A DNA stretch of 64,000 nucleotides from Thalassospira lohafexi (GCF_002844275.1 NZ_NXGX01000006.1:248001-312000); one strand, 5' to 3'. Numbered from the stretch's first letter, positions 15,170 through 24,827 are shown. A program made the numbers and translations. Notes: a model not told the origin generated them from the letters alone.

Positions 15170-16020
15170 TGAAGGGATTTGTTGCAGGGCAGCGCAGCCG
15201 GTTTGAGCATCCTCTTTTCCGGGCGACAAAGACGCGGCCTTATTGCCGTGGCTATGCGTGGGACTGGATAGTTGCGCATGCCATTTGGTCGCCTGACGGG
15301 TACGATGATGACGTTGGGGGCAGGGTCGTGAAGCTTGCGCGCGGGCAGCTTTCCTATTCCATCCGGTTCATGGCCGAGAAATGGGGCTGGAGTAGAACCG
15401 CAACGGAACGATTCATAAAGCGACTTGAAACCGAGACAATGATCAGGACAGCAACCGGGACAGGCCAGCTTGTTATAACCGTTTGTAACTATGACAAATA
15501 TCAGGCCGAGCAGGAAGAAAGCGGGACAGCAACCGGGACAGCAACCGGGACAGCAGCGGGACAGCAGCGGGACAGCAGCGGGACAAAGAATAATAAAGAT
15601 AATAAAGATAACACCGATCAGGGCCATCAGGCCGGTTCGGTTTTCAATCCGTCCGCTGCGTTTGAGGCTTGCCAGAAGATGCTGGACGATCACGGCTATG
15701 ACCGTGGTCGGTTTGAGGTCAGCGCCGGGTCGTATGAGGCGATGATCAATCTGTTGCGCGATGGTGTTCCGGTTCATGCGCTTTCGGCGGCGGCGGGGTC
15801 TGTTCCGGCCAACCGGGCAGCGGACATCACCATGCCGCCCAGCTACATCGCCAAGATATTCCGCGAGAACAGGGATCGCTTCATGGCCATTCCGCCGCCC
15901 GATCCCGGTATGGCGGCCTATGGCAAGGCCGTGGCGCAATGGCAGGCCGATGGCAGGCAGGGGCAGATGCCCCGCATCGAAGATTACACCACGATCAGGA
16001 AGGCGGCGAACGATGGCTAA
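15169..16020 (+). CDS. O-like replication initiator / helicase-loader-type protein, 283 aa
   Basis: The N-terminal 110 residues form a winged-helix domain (RGQLSYSIRFMAEKW, then TERFIKRLETE and VCNYDKYQ) like that of phage replisome-organiser and O proteins. A low-complexity linker (T/G/A/Q-rich, then N/K/D-rich) is encoded by a tandem repeat and an AT-rich tract. The C-terminal domain may contact the helicase. ATG 15169 overlaps the DnaB stop by one base. As in lambda, the origin may lie inside this gene. Confidence 0.72.
   Translation: MKGFVAGQRSRFEHPLFRATKTRPYCRGYAWDWIVAHAIWSPDGYDDDVGGRVVKLARGQLSYSIRFMAEKWGWSRTATERFIKRLETETMIRTATGTGQLVITVCNYDKYQAEQEESGTATGTATGTAAGQQRDSSGTKNNKDNKDNTDQGHQAGSVFNPSAAFEACQKMLDDHGYDRGRFEVSAGSYEAMINLLRDGVPVHALSAAAGSVPANRAADITMPPSYIAKIFRENRDRFMAIPPPDPGMAAYGKAVAQWQADGRQGQMPRIEDYTTIRKAANDG
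15522..15613 (+). repeat. iteron-like array plus AT-rich tract, putative phage origin
   Basis: Two 12-bp units (CGGGACAGCAAC) and three 11-bp units (CGGGACAGCAG) stand head to tail from 15522 to 15578, with a degenerate sixth unit. A related partial copy lies at 15446-15464. Directly after comes an AT-rich tract with AATAAAGAT twice (about 15588-15611). Repeats next to an AT-rich stretch inside an initiator gene mirror lambda ori within gene O. Confidence 0.5.
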
Positions 16021-16603
16021 GCAGGATGTGATGGATATTTGGGCAGCCCTGCAATGGGTGGTGCGTGATCAGAAAGCCGACAAGGCATTTGCCGCCAATG
16101 ACGATGCGGTGATGCTAGTGCCCGGTGGATCGGTGACCGGGGCGGTGATGCGCATGGGGGAACTGAATGCCCGGATTGATGGGGGTGGCGCCATCACGGG
16201 GGCGGAACTGGACCCGGATGCCGAACGCATCTGGCTGGCGGTGTTGATGATGGTGCGGCAATGGCGCCACGGTGGCCTGCGCGATCAGATCGGCAATGAC
16301 ATCACCCCGCAGATGCAGCGTGCCATGCTGCGCCTTGCGCGCCACGATCATATCAACCCGGTTTATGCTGCCATTGATGCGGCGCGATCGGGCGATATGC
16401 CTGAATGGTATCGGCTTGACGGTGGCAGGACGCGACGCGAGGTCGAAGAATCGCGGCTGTATTATGTGCTGGTGTGGGATGTTCTGGCGGTTTTGTACTC
16501 GACCATTGCGGCATCCGGTGGCATGGGTATTACGGTTGAAATGCCCAGCATTCCGCGCCTTCCATGGCGGTCGCGCAAAAAGGTGTTTGACAAGGCATCA
16601 TGA
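16013..16603 (+). CDS. hypothetical phage protein, 196 aa
   Basis: ATG 16013 overlaps the end of the initiator gene and has AGGAAGGCGG upstream. The protein is largely helical with two Trp-rich stretches (IWAALQWVV and MVRQWRHGG). It is the last gene before a strong terminator, a position often used by late-gene activators, but no HTH or zinc site is visible. Confidence 0.6.
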   Translation: MAKQDVMDIWAALQWVVRDQKADKAFAANDDAVMLVPGGSVTGAVMRMGELNARIDGGGAITGAELDPDAERIWLAVLMMVRQWRHGGLRDQIGNDITPQMQRAMLRLARHDHINPVYAAIDAARSGDMPEWYRLDGGRTRREVEESRLYYVLVWDVLAVLYSTIAASGGMGITVEMPSIPRLPWRSRKKVFDKAS

Positions 16604-16639
16604 TCCGCGCTATTGACTTTGGTGTCGAAGCGATACAAG

Positions 16640-16670
16640 CGCCCGTTGGAGAAATCCGGCGGGCGTTTTT
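16640..16670 (+). terminator. intrinsic terminator after the early operon
   Basis: CGCCCG (16640-16645) pairs with CGGGCG (16660-16665). The loop contains GGA-GAAA-TCC, a GNRA tetraloop, and five T follow. It separates replication from packaging genes. The rest of 16671-16853 shows no gene; a cos or pac site could lie there. Confidence 0.75.
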
Positions 16671-16853
16671 GTTTGTCTTGATGGCTGAACGGTGCCTGCG
16701 GTTGATGATGCTTGCGGTGCCGTGATGCAAACTCCTGATCTGACTTTGCACCCTAGACTTGGCGGCGGTGATCCCCAGTCCTGACGATCCAGCTTGATGC
16801 TGGTGAGGTTGACGGATGCCGGGACACCGCCGCTGTCTTTTTGTGAGGATGCC

Positions 16854-17222
16854 ATGCCCGACCTGCCAAGAAAGCCTTGTGCCTTGGCGCGTTGTGGTCG
16901 GCTGTCTTTGTCCGGCGAACGATACTGTGCCGCGCACAAGACAGAGCATCGAAAGCAACAGGATCAGAAGCGGGGCAGTGCTTCGCAACGTGGCTATGGT
17001 TCGAAGTGGCAGAAGGCACGCGATCAGTTCCTTAAGGAACATCCGCTGTGCTGCCGATGTGAGGCGGTTGGATTGGTGACGGCTGCAACAGTGGTTGATC
17101 ACATCATCCCGCACAAAGGCGATCAGAAACTATTCTGGCGGCGTTCCAACTGGCAGTCACTGTGCAAGACCCATCACGATCAGAAGACCGCAACAGAAGA
17201 CGGCGGTTTCGGTCGGCGATGA
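16854..17222 (+). CDS. HNH endonuclease, 122 aa
   Basis: Two Cys pairs and the HNH core are visible: CCRCEAVG, then VVDHIIPHKGD, then NWQSLCKTHHDQKT. ATG 16854 has TGAGGA upstream. HNH proteins beside the terminase of HK97-like phages nick DNA and help the terminase cut at cos. The N-terminus has a further Cys set (CALARCGR, RYCAAH). Confidence 0.88.
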   Translation: MPDLPRKPCALARCGRLSLSGERYCAAHKTEHRKQQDQKRGSASQRGYGSKWQKARDQFLKEHPLCCRCEAVGLVTAATVVDHIIPHKGDQKLFWRRSNWQSLCKTHHDQKTATEDGGFGRR

Positions 17223-17395
17223 CGACACAGGCGGGGGAGGGTCAAATCTCTACAACCCAACCGCTCCTGACCGTCTGGATGGTCACGTTTTTACGCACGG
17301 GAAATTGAAAAGGAAAAACCCATCAGGAAAAGCCCTTGGTCATTGAGCCGGGCAGCCTTGGGAACAGGGTGATTTCCAAATGGTGAGGTGATGAA

Positions 17396-17926
17396 ATGGC
17401 ACGAGGTCGCAAGCCTGATGTCAAGGACAACGTTGTACCGCTGACCGTTGATGGTCGCGATGTCGGGCCGGACGCCCGCCGGGCGGCAGCGGTTGATCTT
17501 GCGGAATCGCTTAAGCCCTGTGGGTTGCCCGATGATGTCGGGAAATACTGGGATCAAATCGCGGTTGCGCTGGCCGAAAAGAACCGGCTGGACCCGTTGT
17601 TCGTCTGGGCAACTGTCGAATTGTGTCATTGCCTGGCGAAGATGGAAGATTATCGGGAGATGGTTGCCGGTACCATAACGTTGGAACTGGAAGGCAAAGC
17701 CGTCGAAATTCCGGTTGGTGAAACCTATGCGGTCAAGGGCCGCAACGGCACACAGATGAAATCAAGGCCGGAGGTCGCGCAGTTCAATGAAACGCGCCGC
17801 ACGGCGCTGCGTTTGTTTGCGGAATTCGGGATGACGCCAAGCGCATCGCGTTCGCTGGTCGCAGCCGCAGGGCAGGGTGATTTGTTCGATGACGTCGACG
17901 ACTTCGCAGCCAACCGGGGCACGTAA
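17396..17926 (+). CDS. terminase small subunit (P27 family), 176 aa
   Basis: A mostly helical protein starting MARGRKPD with GAGGTG upstream. Composition, length and position between HNH and the large terminase match P27-type TerS. It would recognise the packaging site. The large-subunit gene begins 38 bases inside its 3' end in another frame. Confidence 0.85.
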   Translation: MARGRKPDVKDNVVPLTVDGRDVGPDARRAAAVDLAESLKPCGLPDDVGKYWDQIAVALAEKNRLDPLFVWATVELCHCLAKMEDYREMVAGTITLELEGKAVEIPVGETYAVKGRNGTQMKSRPEVAQFNETRRTALRLFAEFGMTPSASRSLVAAAGQGDLFDDVDDFAANRGT

Positions 17927-19688
17927 ACGCAAGCCCCGCAAAGTCACCCGTGCCCAGCTTGCCAAGAAAGTACCCGAGGCGGTGCTGGGCCACGTCAGCA
18001 CAATCTATGCACTGAATGTTGTCGAAGGAAAAATACCCGCCTGCAAACTGCGTATCGCGGCATGCCAGCGACAGTTGAATGATCTGGTGCATGGGCCAAA
18101 GCGGGGATTGTATTTCTCGTTGCCGCGTGCCGATCATGCGATGACGTTCTTCCCGAAATTCCTGCGCCATTCAAAGGGCGAGTTCGGCAATCATCCGTTC
18201 GAACTTTCGGATTGGCAGGCGTTCACGACATCGGTTCTGTTTGGCTGGCTGTATGCCGATACGCTGCTGCGCCGGTTTATCTATGCCTATTTCGAAGTGC
18301 CGCGCAAAAACGGCAAGTCGACATACCTGTCGGGTATCGGGCTTTACATGTTCGTCATGGACGGGGAGCCGGGCGCGGAGGTTTATACCGCTGCGACCAA
18401 ATCCGACCAGGCAAAGATCATCTTTCTTGAAGCGCAGAACATGGTTCGCAAGAGCCCGAAACTGCGCAAACACATTTCATCGATGGCGCGTCATCTGGAA
18501 CATCCCAGAACGGCATCGGTGTTCAAGTATATTTCGTCGGATGCCAAGACACAGGATGGCTTGAACAGCCATTGCAATCTTGTCGATGAAGTGCATGCGC
18601 ACAAGGACCGCACGCTGATCGAGGTTCTGGAAACCGGGATCGGTGCGCGGCGCCAGCCGCTGCATCTTGAAATTACAACTGCCGGGTCGGATCCGTATTC
18701 GATCTGTCGGGAACATCATGATTACACGGTCAAGGTCATGACCGGCGTTCTGGATGATGATTCGTGGTTCGGTTTCATCTGTTCAATCGACAAGGGCGAC
18801 GACCCGTTCGATGAACAGACCTGGCGCAAGGCAAACCCCAACTGGGGCATTTCGGTGCGCACCGATACGTTTAAAAAGATTGTCGACAAGGCCCGGCAAA
18901 ATCCGGCGTCCTTGGCGTCGTTCATGCGGCTGCGGTTGAATGTCTGGAGCCAGACGGCGGAAATCTGGCTTGATATTCGCCAGTGGGACAAATGCGAAAT
19001 CGTCTATGACCGGGCCAGCCTTCGCGGGCGGCGGTGCTATGCCGGACTTGATATGTCGTCGGTGTCCGATATCACCGCCCCGGTTCTGGTCTTTCCGCCT
19101 GAAACGGCGGGGGAGCCGGTCAAGATTTTGCCGTTCTTCTTTGTGCCGTCGGCAACGATTGACAAGCGCGCAGAAGACCGTGCGGTCCCGTATGGCGAGT
19201 GGGAACAGATGGGCTTGATCCGCCGCACAGAAGGCAGCGCAACCGACTATGACGCAATTGAATTGCTGTTCCTTGGTGATCCTGATCACGGGGTCGAAGG
19301 GCTGCGCGATGAATTTGAGATCGTTGAAATGGCCTTTGACCGGATGTTCGCCGGACAGATCATTCAGCATTTCGAGGCGGCTGGCATGGTTTGCGTTTCC
19401 ATCGGGCAGGGCATGTATTCCATGGCCGCCCCGTGCCGTGAACTTGAACGCCTCGTGATTAATGGCGGCATCGCACATGACGGCAATCCGGTGATGACCT
19501 GGATGGTGTCAAACACGGCGGTGAAGGTTGACGAACACGACAACAAAAAACCGATCAAGCCCGACAGTCGCAAGGATATGCGCAAGATCGACGGCGTGGT
19601 CGCGATGCTGATGGCGATTGGCCGGATGATTTCGGCGGAGCCTGACCAAACTGTTTCAGTCGAATCAATATTCGGTGGTGTTGCATGA
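17889..19688 (+). CDS. terminase large subunit, 599 aa
   Basis: Walker A PRKNGKST lies at 138-145 and the Walker B-like LVDEVHAH at 231-238. A C-terminal nuclease domain begins near YAGLDMSS with acidic residues beyond. The length suits HK97-type TerL. ATG 17889 is preferred over GTG 17877 because AGGGTGA lies at better distance. It pumps DNA into the prohead and cuts it. Confidence 0.94.
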   Translation: MTSTTSQPTGARKRKPRKVTRAQLAKKVPEAVLGHVSTIYALNVVEGKIPACKLRIAACQRQLNDLVHGPKRGLYFSLPRADHAMTFFPKFLRHSKGEFGNHPFELSDWQAFTTSVLFGWLYADTLLRRFIYAYFEVPRKNGKSTYLSGIGLYMFVMDGEPGAEVYTAATKSDQAKIIFLEAQNMVRKSPKLRKHISSMARHLEHPRTASVFKYISSDAKTQDGLNSHCNLVDEVHAHKDRTLIEVLETGIGARRQPLHLEITTAGSDPYSICREHHDYTVKVMTGVLDDDSWFGFICSIDKGDDPFDEQTWRKANPNWGISVRTDTFKKIVDKARQNPASLASFMRLRLNVWSQTAEIWLDIRQWDKCEIVYDRASLRGRRCYAGLDMSSVSDITAPVLVFPPETAGEPVKILPFFFVPSATIDKRAEDRAVPYGEWEQMGLIRRTEGSATDYDAIELLFLGDPDHGVEGLRDEFEIVEMAFDRMFAGQIIQHFEAAGMVCVSIGQGMYSMAAPCRELERLVINGGIAHDGNPVMTWMVSNTAVKVDEHDNKKPIKPDSRKDMRKIDGVVAMLMAIGRMISAEPDQTVSVESIFGGVA

Positions 19689-20926
19689 AACTTCGAAAAT
19701 TGTTCGGCTGGGCCACCCGTGCGCAAACAAGCGCACAGGAAATCAATACGCGATTGTGGCGCAATGAGCCGTTCCTTAACCTCGGGACGTCACAGCCTAT
19801 CAGCCATCACACGGTGTATTCCTGCATCAATGTGATTGCCGAGGGGTGCGCGATGCTGCCCTTTATCTTGTATCGCAAGCAGGAACAGGGTCGGGTCCCT
19901 GCCATTGATCATCCGTTGTATGATTTGATGCAATACAGTCCCAACCCGCATATGACGGCGTTTCAGTATTTGCAGTTGCTGTTCTTTGAAAAGCTGCATT
20001 ACGGGGACCATTTTGCGCTTAAGGTTTTCGATGCGCAGGGTCGGCTTTCGGAACTTTACCCGATTGAATATTCGCGGGTAATGCCGTTCTGGTATCTGGA
20101 AGGGGAAACCGGTTTGCGCCGTCGTGCGTACCGCGTGACCAGCTTCACCGGGCAACAGGCAATTTTTCTGGAAGATGAAATCTTTCACATCCAGTTCAAG
20201 CCAATTCTGTCTGGTGAGAATTATGGCCTGCGCGGCGCGTCCGTCTGGGACCAATATCAGAACAAAACAATTGATGCCGCCAATCAGGCCGAGAACTTCG
20301 TATCCAAGGGATTCGAAAACGGCGTCAGCCTTTCAGGCCATGTCGCGGTTGACGCGCCCCTGACTGAAGAAGTTTCCAAACAGTTGCGTGCCCAGATCAA
20401 GGATGCTTACAGCGGGTCGGACAAGGCCGGGACTGTTGGGGTATTTGGCAGCGGTGCAACATTCCATCCGCACAGCCAGACCAACAAGGATGGTCAGATT
20501 CTTGAAACCCGCAAATATGATCGATCAGTCATTGCCGGGATTCTTCGGGTATCGGCCCATCTGATCAATGATCTGGAAAAGGCGACGTTTTCCAACGTCG
20601 AACATCTTGACCTTGCGCATTACAAGCATTGTCTTTTGCCGCATCTGATCGACCTTGAGCAGACCGGACGCAAGGACCTGCTGACAGTCGATGAACGCGC
20701 CCTTTACGAATTGGGGCACGATGACAGCCTGCTGTTGCGGGGCGATCAAAAGTCATTTGCCGAGGTGTTGGAAAAAGCGGTTCAGAACGCGCAGATGACA
20801 CCGAACGAGGCGCGCAAGCAGCGTGGTCTTCCGCCTATGTCTGGTGGCGACAAGCTGTTTATCAACAGCGCCAGCATCCCGATTGAAATGGCAGGAACCA
20901 ACAAGGGGCCGCAAACCGATGAATGA
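19685..20926 (+). CDS. portal protein (HK97 family), 413 aa
   Basis: Typical portal features are HTVYSCINVIAEGCAMLPF near the N-terminus, HPLYDLMQYSPNPHMTAFQY, YGDHFAL, and a C-terminal helical region. It overlaps TerL by 4 bp. It forms the dodecameric ring through which DNA passes. Confidence 0.93.
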   Translation: MKLRKLFGWATRAQTSAQEINTRLWRNEPFLNLGTSQPISHHTVYSCINVIAEGCAMLPFILYRKQEQGRVPAIDHPLYDLMQYSPNPHMTAFQYLQLLFFEKLHYGDHFALKVFDAQGRLSELYPIEYSRVMPFWYLEGETGLRRRAYRVTSFTGQQAIFLEDEIFHIQFKPILSGENYGLRGASVWDQYQNKTIDAANQAENFVSKGFENGVSLSGHVAVDAPLTEEVSKQLRAQIKDAYSGSDKAGTVGVFGSGATFHPHSQTNKDGQILETRKYDRSVIAGILRVSAHLINDLEKATFSNVEHLDLAHYKHCLLPHLIDLEQTGRKDLLTVDERALYELGHDDSLLLRGDQKSFAEVLEKAVQNAQMTPNEARKQRGLPPMSGGDKLFINSASIPIEMAGTNKGPQTDE

Positions 20927-21524
20927 AACACTGTTGCGTGATGGCCCGGAGCCATCTGAACTTGAACTGCGGTTTAACCTCGAAACCGAATTGCGGGCGG
21001 ATGATGATACTGCGCGCAAGGTCACCGGATATGCGGCGCTGTTTAATAGCAAAACCAAAATCCGAATGTATGGCGGTTACAGTTTTGAGGAATGGCTTAA
21101 CCCCGGTTGCTTTGGCAATTCAATCGGCGACAAAACCGACATCCGGTTTCTGGTGGAGCATATGCATTTCATGTTGCTGGCCCGGACAGCCGCCGGGTCG
21201 CTGGACCTTTCCGAAGACAAGCGCGGTTTGAAGTTCGAGGCCGTACTGCCCGACACAACGCTTGGTCGCGATACGTACGAAAATATCCGAAACAAGAATT
21301 ACCCCGGTATGAGTTTCGGTTTCCGGTCGGTTAAGAACCGGACGGAATATGATGACCGCGGGCGTTTGACTCGCGTTCAGCATGACGAGGTGGACCTGAA
21401 AGAAATCACGGTCACATCAATCCCCGCCTATCCCAAAACCAGCGTTGCAGTCCGCTCGCTGGCGATCCGGCCCGCGCCGGACAATCTTGCGCTGCGTGCG
21501 CGACTTCTGAAACTGAAAGGTTAA
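20919..21524 (+). CDS. HK97-family prohead protease, 201 aa
   Basis: TGYAALFN at the start of the domain, EHMHFMLLARTAAGSLDL carrying the catalytic His, and PGMSFGF carrying the Ser are in the expected order. ATG 20919 overlaps the portal stop. It removes the capsid delta domain during maturation. The downstream capsid gene has such a domain, which fits. Confidence 0.9.
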   Translation: MNETLLRDGPEPSELELRFNLETELRADDDTARKVTGYAALFNSKTKIRMYGGYSFEEWLNPGCFGNSIGDKTDIRFLVEHMHFMLLARTAAGSLDLSEDKRGLKFEAVLPDTTLGRDTYENIRNKNYPGMSFGFRSVKNRTEYDDRGRLTRVQHDEVDLKEITVTSIPAYPKTSVAVRSLAIRPAPDNLALRARLLKLKG

Positions 21525-21529
21525 CTCAG

Positions 21530-22891
21530 ATGAATCTCAAGGAAATGCTCGAACGGCGCGCCAAGCTGGTCGCCGAACTGGAAGCTATTGCCAAGGGCGA
21601 TAGCCTCACAGACGAACAGCGTGCCGATTTCGACAAAAAGGAAGCTGAGGTTTCCAAGCTTGACGAAGACATCACGCGTGCAAAGAAACTCGAACAGCGT
21701 CGGTCCGAAGCGGCTGATCAAGTTCCGGCTGATGATGCCGCAGCGGGTGCGGATGCTGCTGCATCTGGTGGTGACCGATCCCAACCGCCGTTTGCCAATC
21801 GCCCGACAGCACCTGCCGCCCCTGCAGAACAGCGGAATGTTGCCAACGAATTTGGTATGTTCGTTCGCAGCTATGCCCTTGCCGAGGTCAATCGTCGTGA
21901 AGGTCGGAACACTGTGCAGCCTTCTGCTGTAGCGCAGGGGCTTTATGGGGAACGTCATGCTGTTGTGGCGGACCTTGAGCGCGCCCAGACCTTGTCTGAA
22001 AATGCTACAGGTGGTTTTCTGGTAACGCCGAATTATATGCCTGAGATCATCAAGCTTTTCGGTCCGAACACGATTGTCCGGCAGAATGCGTCGGTGGTTC
22101 CGGGAAATGGTTCATACATGAAAGGGCGCACTGGCGCGTCATTCGGTTACGTCGGGGAAAACGAGCAGGGCGCGGAAACCGGTGTAACCTTTGGCATGAT
22201 GACCATGGCAGAGAAGGATATCTCAGGTATTCTGCCGATTTCCAAAAAGCTGCTCCGCAATGCCTCGAATTACGGGATTGAAGCATATTGCCGTGACGAA
22301 ATGGTTCGTGGTGCATCTGAGTTCGAAGACCGTAAATTCCTTTATGGAACTGGCGTTGGCAAAGAAGTCAAGGGTTACTACAATGCGATCCTTGCGGCCA
22401 ACGTATTTGCGGCAGCGAACAAAACGGCGCCGACGCGGGACGAGGTGATTGTTGAGCTCAATAAGGTTCTGAAGGCATTCCTTAGCGCAAATGTGCCGAT
22501 GGCAGGAACCAATCCCCGCTGGTTCATGAGCCCGTTGACCAAGCTGTATCTTGAAGATTTGATGGTTGGCGATGTGCTGGCGTTTCCGACCTTGCAGGGT
22601 GATAATCCAACCCTGAAAGGTTTCCCCGTCGATACCAGCACCCAGGTCACCGGCCCATCTGGATCGGGTGGCGACATCTTCTTTGGGTGCCATTCCTACG
22701 CCATGGTGGGCGACAGTGTCGCCATGTCGCTTTCGACCAGTGACCAGGCGTCATATGTCGATGGAAACGGCGCGACAGTAAATATGTGGGCGCAAGGCAT
22801 GCTGGGCATTAAACTCGACATGTCGCACGATTTCGCGTTCCGCTACGATCAGGCGTTTGCGCGGATCTCCGCTGTCAAGTGGGGTCAGTAA
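21530..22891 (+). CDS. HK97-fold major capsid protein, 453 aa
   Basis: Residues 1-65 form a charged coiled coil (the scaffold-like delta domain). An Ala/Asp/Gly/Pro-rich linker to about 105 should be removed by the protease. The remainder matches the HK97 capsid fold (GGFLVTP; FGMMTMAEKDISGILPISKKLL; E-loop region rich in Gly). A strong terminator follows. Confidence 0.94.
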   Translation: MNLKEMLERRAKLVAELEAIAKGDSLTDEQRADFDKKEAEVSKLDEDITRAKKLEQRRSEAADQVPADDAAAGADAAASGGDRSQPPFANRPTAPAAPAEQRNVANEFGMFVRSYALAEVNRREGRNTVQPSAVAQGLYGERHAVVADLERAQTLSENATGGFLVTPNYMPEIIKLFGPNTIVRQNASVVPGNGSYMKGRTGASFGYVGENEQGAETGVTFGMMTMAEKDISGILPISKKLLRNASNYGIEAYCRDEMVRGASEFEDRKFLYGTGVGKEVKGYYNAILAANVFAAANKTAPTRDEVIVELNKVLKAFLSANVPMAGTNPRWFMSPLTKLYLEDLMVGDVLAFPTLQGDNPTLKGFPVDTSTQVTGPSGSGGDIFFGCHSYAMVGDSVAMSLSTSDQASYVDGNGATVNMWAQGMLGIKLDMSHDFAFRYDQAFARISAVKWGQ

Positions 22892-22916
22892 TCCGTTAGC
22901 GGATTGACCGAAACAT

Positions 22917-22950
22917 AACCGGGCTGCCTTTGGGTGGCCCGGTTTCTTTT
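22917..22950 (+). terminator. intrinsic terminator after the capsid gene
   Basis: AACCGGGC (22917-22924) pairs with GCCCGGTT (22937-22944), and TTTCTTTTT runs on. A smaller ATCCG-TTAG-CGGAT hairpin lies just before it. Partial termination here would make capsid mRNA more abundant than the downstream tail message. Confidence 0.72.
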
Positions 22951-22968
22951 TGGAACGGAGTGATGACG

Positions 22969-23430
22969 ATGAACACCGCACTTGGCCGCGATAATGCGGT
23001 TTATATGACGCCGGTCTTTGCGGCGGCTGAATACGACCTTACGGCTGGCGCTGGTTCGGATAACAGCGAACAGACCTGCGCAACCATCAATCGCCTGACA
23101 GCGTTTGATAATGTCCGTCATGCGAATGCCGTGGCAACGCTTGCCGCGACAGCAACGCTTGCCGCGACCAAAACCCTGATTGTCACGGGTATCTGGGAAC
23201 ATTCGCCTGACAACAGCACCTGGGCAGAAATCGGCACCGATACCACCATGCTGACCCTGACCGGCGAAGCTGGCGGTTCAACCGAAACCGGGGCTGCTGT
23301 GCTTGGCATCAATCTTGCCGAAGCGGATCAATATGTTCGTTTCAAGCACCTGCCGGATCTTTCGGCAACCGGGACGGATACGGCCAAGGTGACAGTGCAG
23401 TATCAGTTCACGGCAGCGACAGAAATCTGA
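22969..23430 (+). CDS. probable head structural protein, 153 aa
   Basis: The start MNTALGRDN at 22969 is favoured over ATG 22963 because GGAG lies 8 bases before it. The protein is Ala/Thr-rich and strand-forming, without membrane segment. Its place between capsid and connector genes suggests a head decoration or head-associated protein. I do not recognise the family. Confidence 0.6.
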   Translation: MNTALGRDNAVYMTPVFAAAEYDLTAGAGSDNSEQTCATINRLTAFDNVRHANAVATLAATATLAATKTLIVTGIWEHSPDNSTWAEIGTDTTMLTLTGEAGGSTETGAAVLGINLAEADQYVRFKHLPDLSATGTDTAKVTVQYQFTAATEI

Positions 23431-23500
23431 CCTTTCGGGTTGATGATGGAATAGCAAAGGGGTGGCCGGGTGCTACCCCTTTTTGCGTGCGAGGGTTGGC

Positions 23501-24088
23501 ATGGATGTATCTTTGACAACGGCGCCGGAAGAACGCCTTGTGTCGTTGGTGGAAGCCAAGGCACAACTGCGTTTGCCGACGGCCTTTACCGATGATGACA
23601 ACTATGTCAGCACCCTGATTCTTGCTGCCGAGACTTATCTTGACGGGCGGGCAGGCATCATGGGGCGCGCACTGGTCACCCAGACATGGACCGGTACGAT
23701 CGATAATGCGTTTCCAGACCAGATCGCGGTTCCGTTGCCGCCGTTGCAATCGGTGGCGTCAATTGTTTACATCGACGGCGACGGGGTTTCACAGACCCTT
23801 GCGGCTGAAAACTATCAGGCGATCACCAATGTCGAGCCCGGCTTGATTGTCCCGGCCTTTGGTAAGTCATGGCCGTCTGTCCGTTCACAGCGTCAGGCGA
23901 TCACGGTGGAGTTTGTCGCGGGATACGGCAATGCCGCCGCTGTGCCGATGCGGATCAAGCAAGCGGCGCTGTTTCTTGTATCGCATTGGTATCTCAATCG
24001 CGCGCCGGTCAACATTGGCAATATCGTCAATGACATTCCAAAGACGTTCGATGCGCTGTTTAACAGCGCGCGCAAGTGGGGGTTCTGA
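23501..24088 (+). CDS. head-tail connector protein (gp6-like), 195 aa
   Basis: The pattern SLVEAKAQLRLP, then DDDNYVSTLILAAETYLDGR, then WYLNR near the C-terminus is that of gp6-like connectors. ATG 23501 has GAGGGTT upstream. It joins portal and tail adaptor. Confidence 0.85.
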   Translation: MDVSLTTAPEERLVSLVEAKAQLRLPTAFTDDDNYVSTLILAAETYLDGRAGIMGRALVTQTWTGTIDNAFPDQIAVPLPPLQSVASIVYIDGDGVSQTLAAENYQAITNVEPGLIVPAFGKSWPSVRSQRQAITVEFVAGYGNAAAVPMRIKQAALFLVSHWYLNRAPVNIGNIVNDIPKTFDALFNSARKWGF

Positions 24089-24411
24089 TGCAACCCGGTG
24101 ATTTGAATGAGGTCATCACGTTTCAGCGTCTGACCACCACCGACAATGGCGGCGGCGGGCAGGTTGAAACCTGGACGGATATCGTGCCGGTGTCGTGGGC
24201 GCGGGTGTTGCCAAAGTCCGGGTCGGAACAAATGCGCGCCATGCAGGTCGGGACCAGTTTGATGTTTGACATCGATCTGTATACCCGCCGTGACGTTGAT
24301 GAAGCGGATCGCATCGTTCGGGCCAATGGGGATGTGTTGCGGATCCGATCAGCAATGCCGGTGACCAACGCGCCGTTCATGATGATACTGGCCGAAAAGG
24401 TAACACCATGA
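24088..24411 (+). CDS. head-tail adaptor (head closure) protein, 107 aa
   Basis: MQPGDLNEVITFQR at the N-terminus and the strand-rich body are typical of SPP1 gp16-like head closure proteins. ATG 24088 overlaps the previous stop by one base; the next gene overlaps by four. Confidence 0.85.
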   Translation: MQPGDLNEVITFQRLTTTDNGGGGQVETWTDIVPVSWARVLPKSGSEQMRAMQVGTSLMFDIDLYTRRDVDEADRIVRANGDVLRIRSAMPVTNAPFMMILAEKVTP

Positions 24412-24827
24412 GCCGCCGGCGGCGGGCGGGGCTCAGTGGCGTCAACAATTTCCGCAAGCTTCTGCGCCGCCTTCCCGACGATGTCGGGGCAGATGTGCGC
24501 ACCGAAATCAAGGAAAGCGCGGAACTGATCGAATATGACGCCAAGGTTCTTGTCCATAAGGATAGTGGCGATCTGGCGGCTGCGATCAGTCACAAGCTGG
24601 GCCGTGACGGGCTATCGGCCCAGATCGGGTTTTCATCGAAATGGAAACGGCTTTGGCGGGCTGCCGGGTGGCGGGCGTTCTTTGAGGAATTTGGCACCGT
24701 GCGCCAGCGTGCCCACCCGTTTCTGTTCCCGGCATGGGAACGCAACCGGGTCGGGATCACCAAGCGCATTGCCGCATCAATCAACCGCACCCTTGGGCGG
24801 TTGTCTAACTATCGCGGGGGTGGTTGA
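24408..24827 (+). CDS. HK97 gp10-like neck/tail protein, 139 aa
   Basis: The basic N-terminus, DSGDLAAAISHKL and FEEFGTVRQRAHPFLFPAW are the gp10-family signature (the E-F-G-T then P-F-L-P-A motif). It acts in head-tail joining or tail completion. Confidence 0.87.
   Translation: MSRRRRAGLSGVNNFRKLLRRLPDDVGADVRTEIKESAELIEYDAKVLVHKDSGDLAAAISHKLGRDGLSAQIGFSSKWKRLWRAAGWRAFFEEFGTVRQRAHPFLFPAWERNRVGITKRIAASINRTLGRLSNYRGGG

Noticed and set aside
15522..15590. Tandem repeats as a CRISPR array.
   Set aside because: Units are 11-12 bp with no spacers and lie inside a coding frame.
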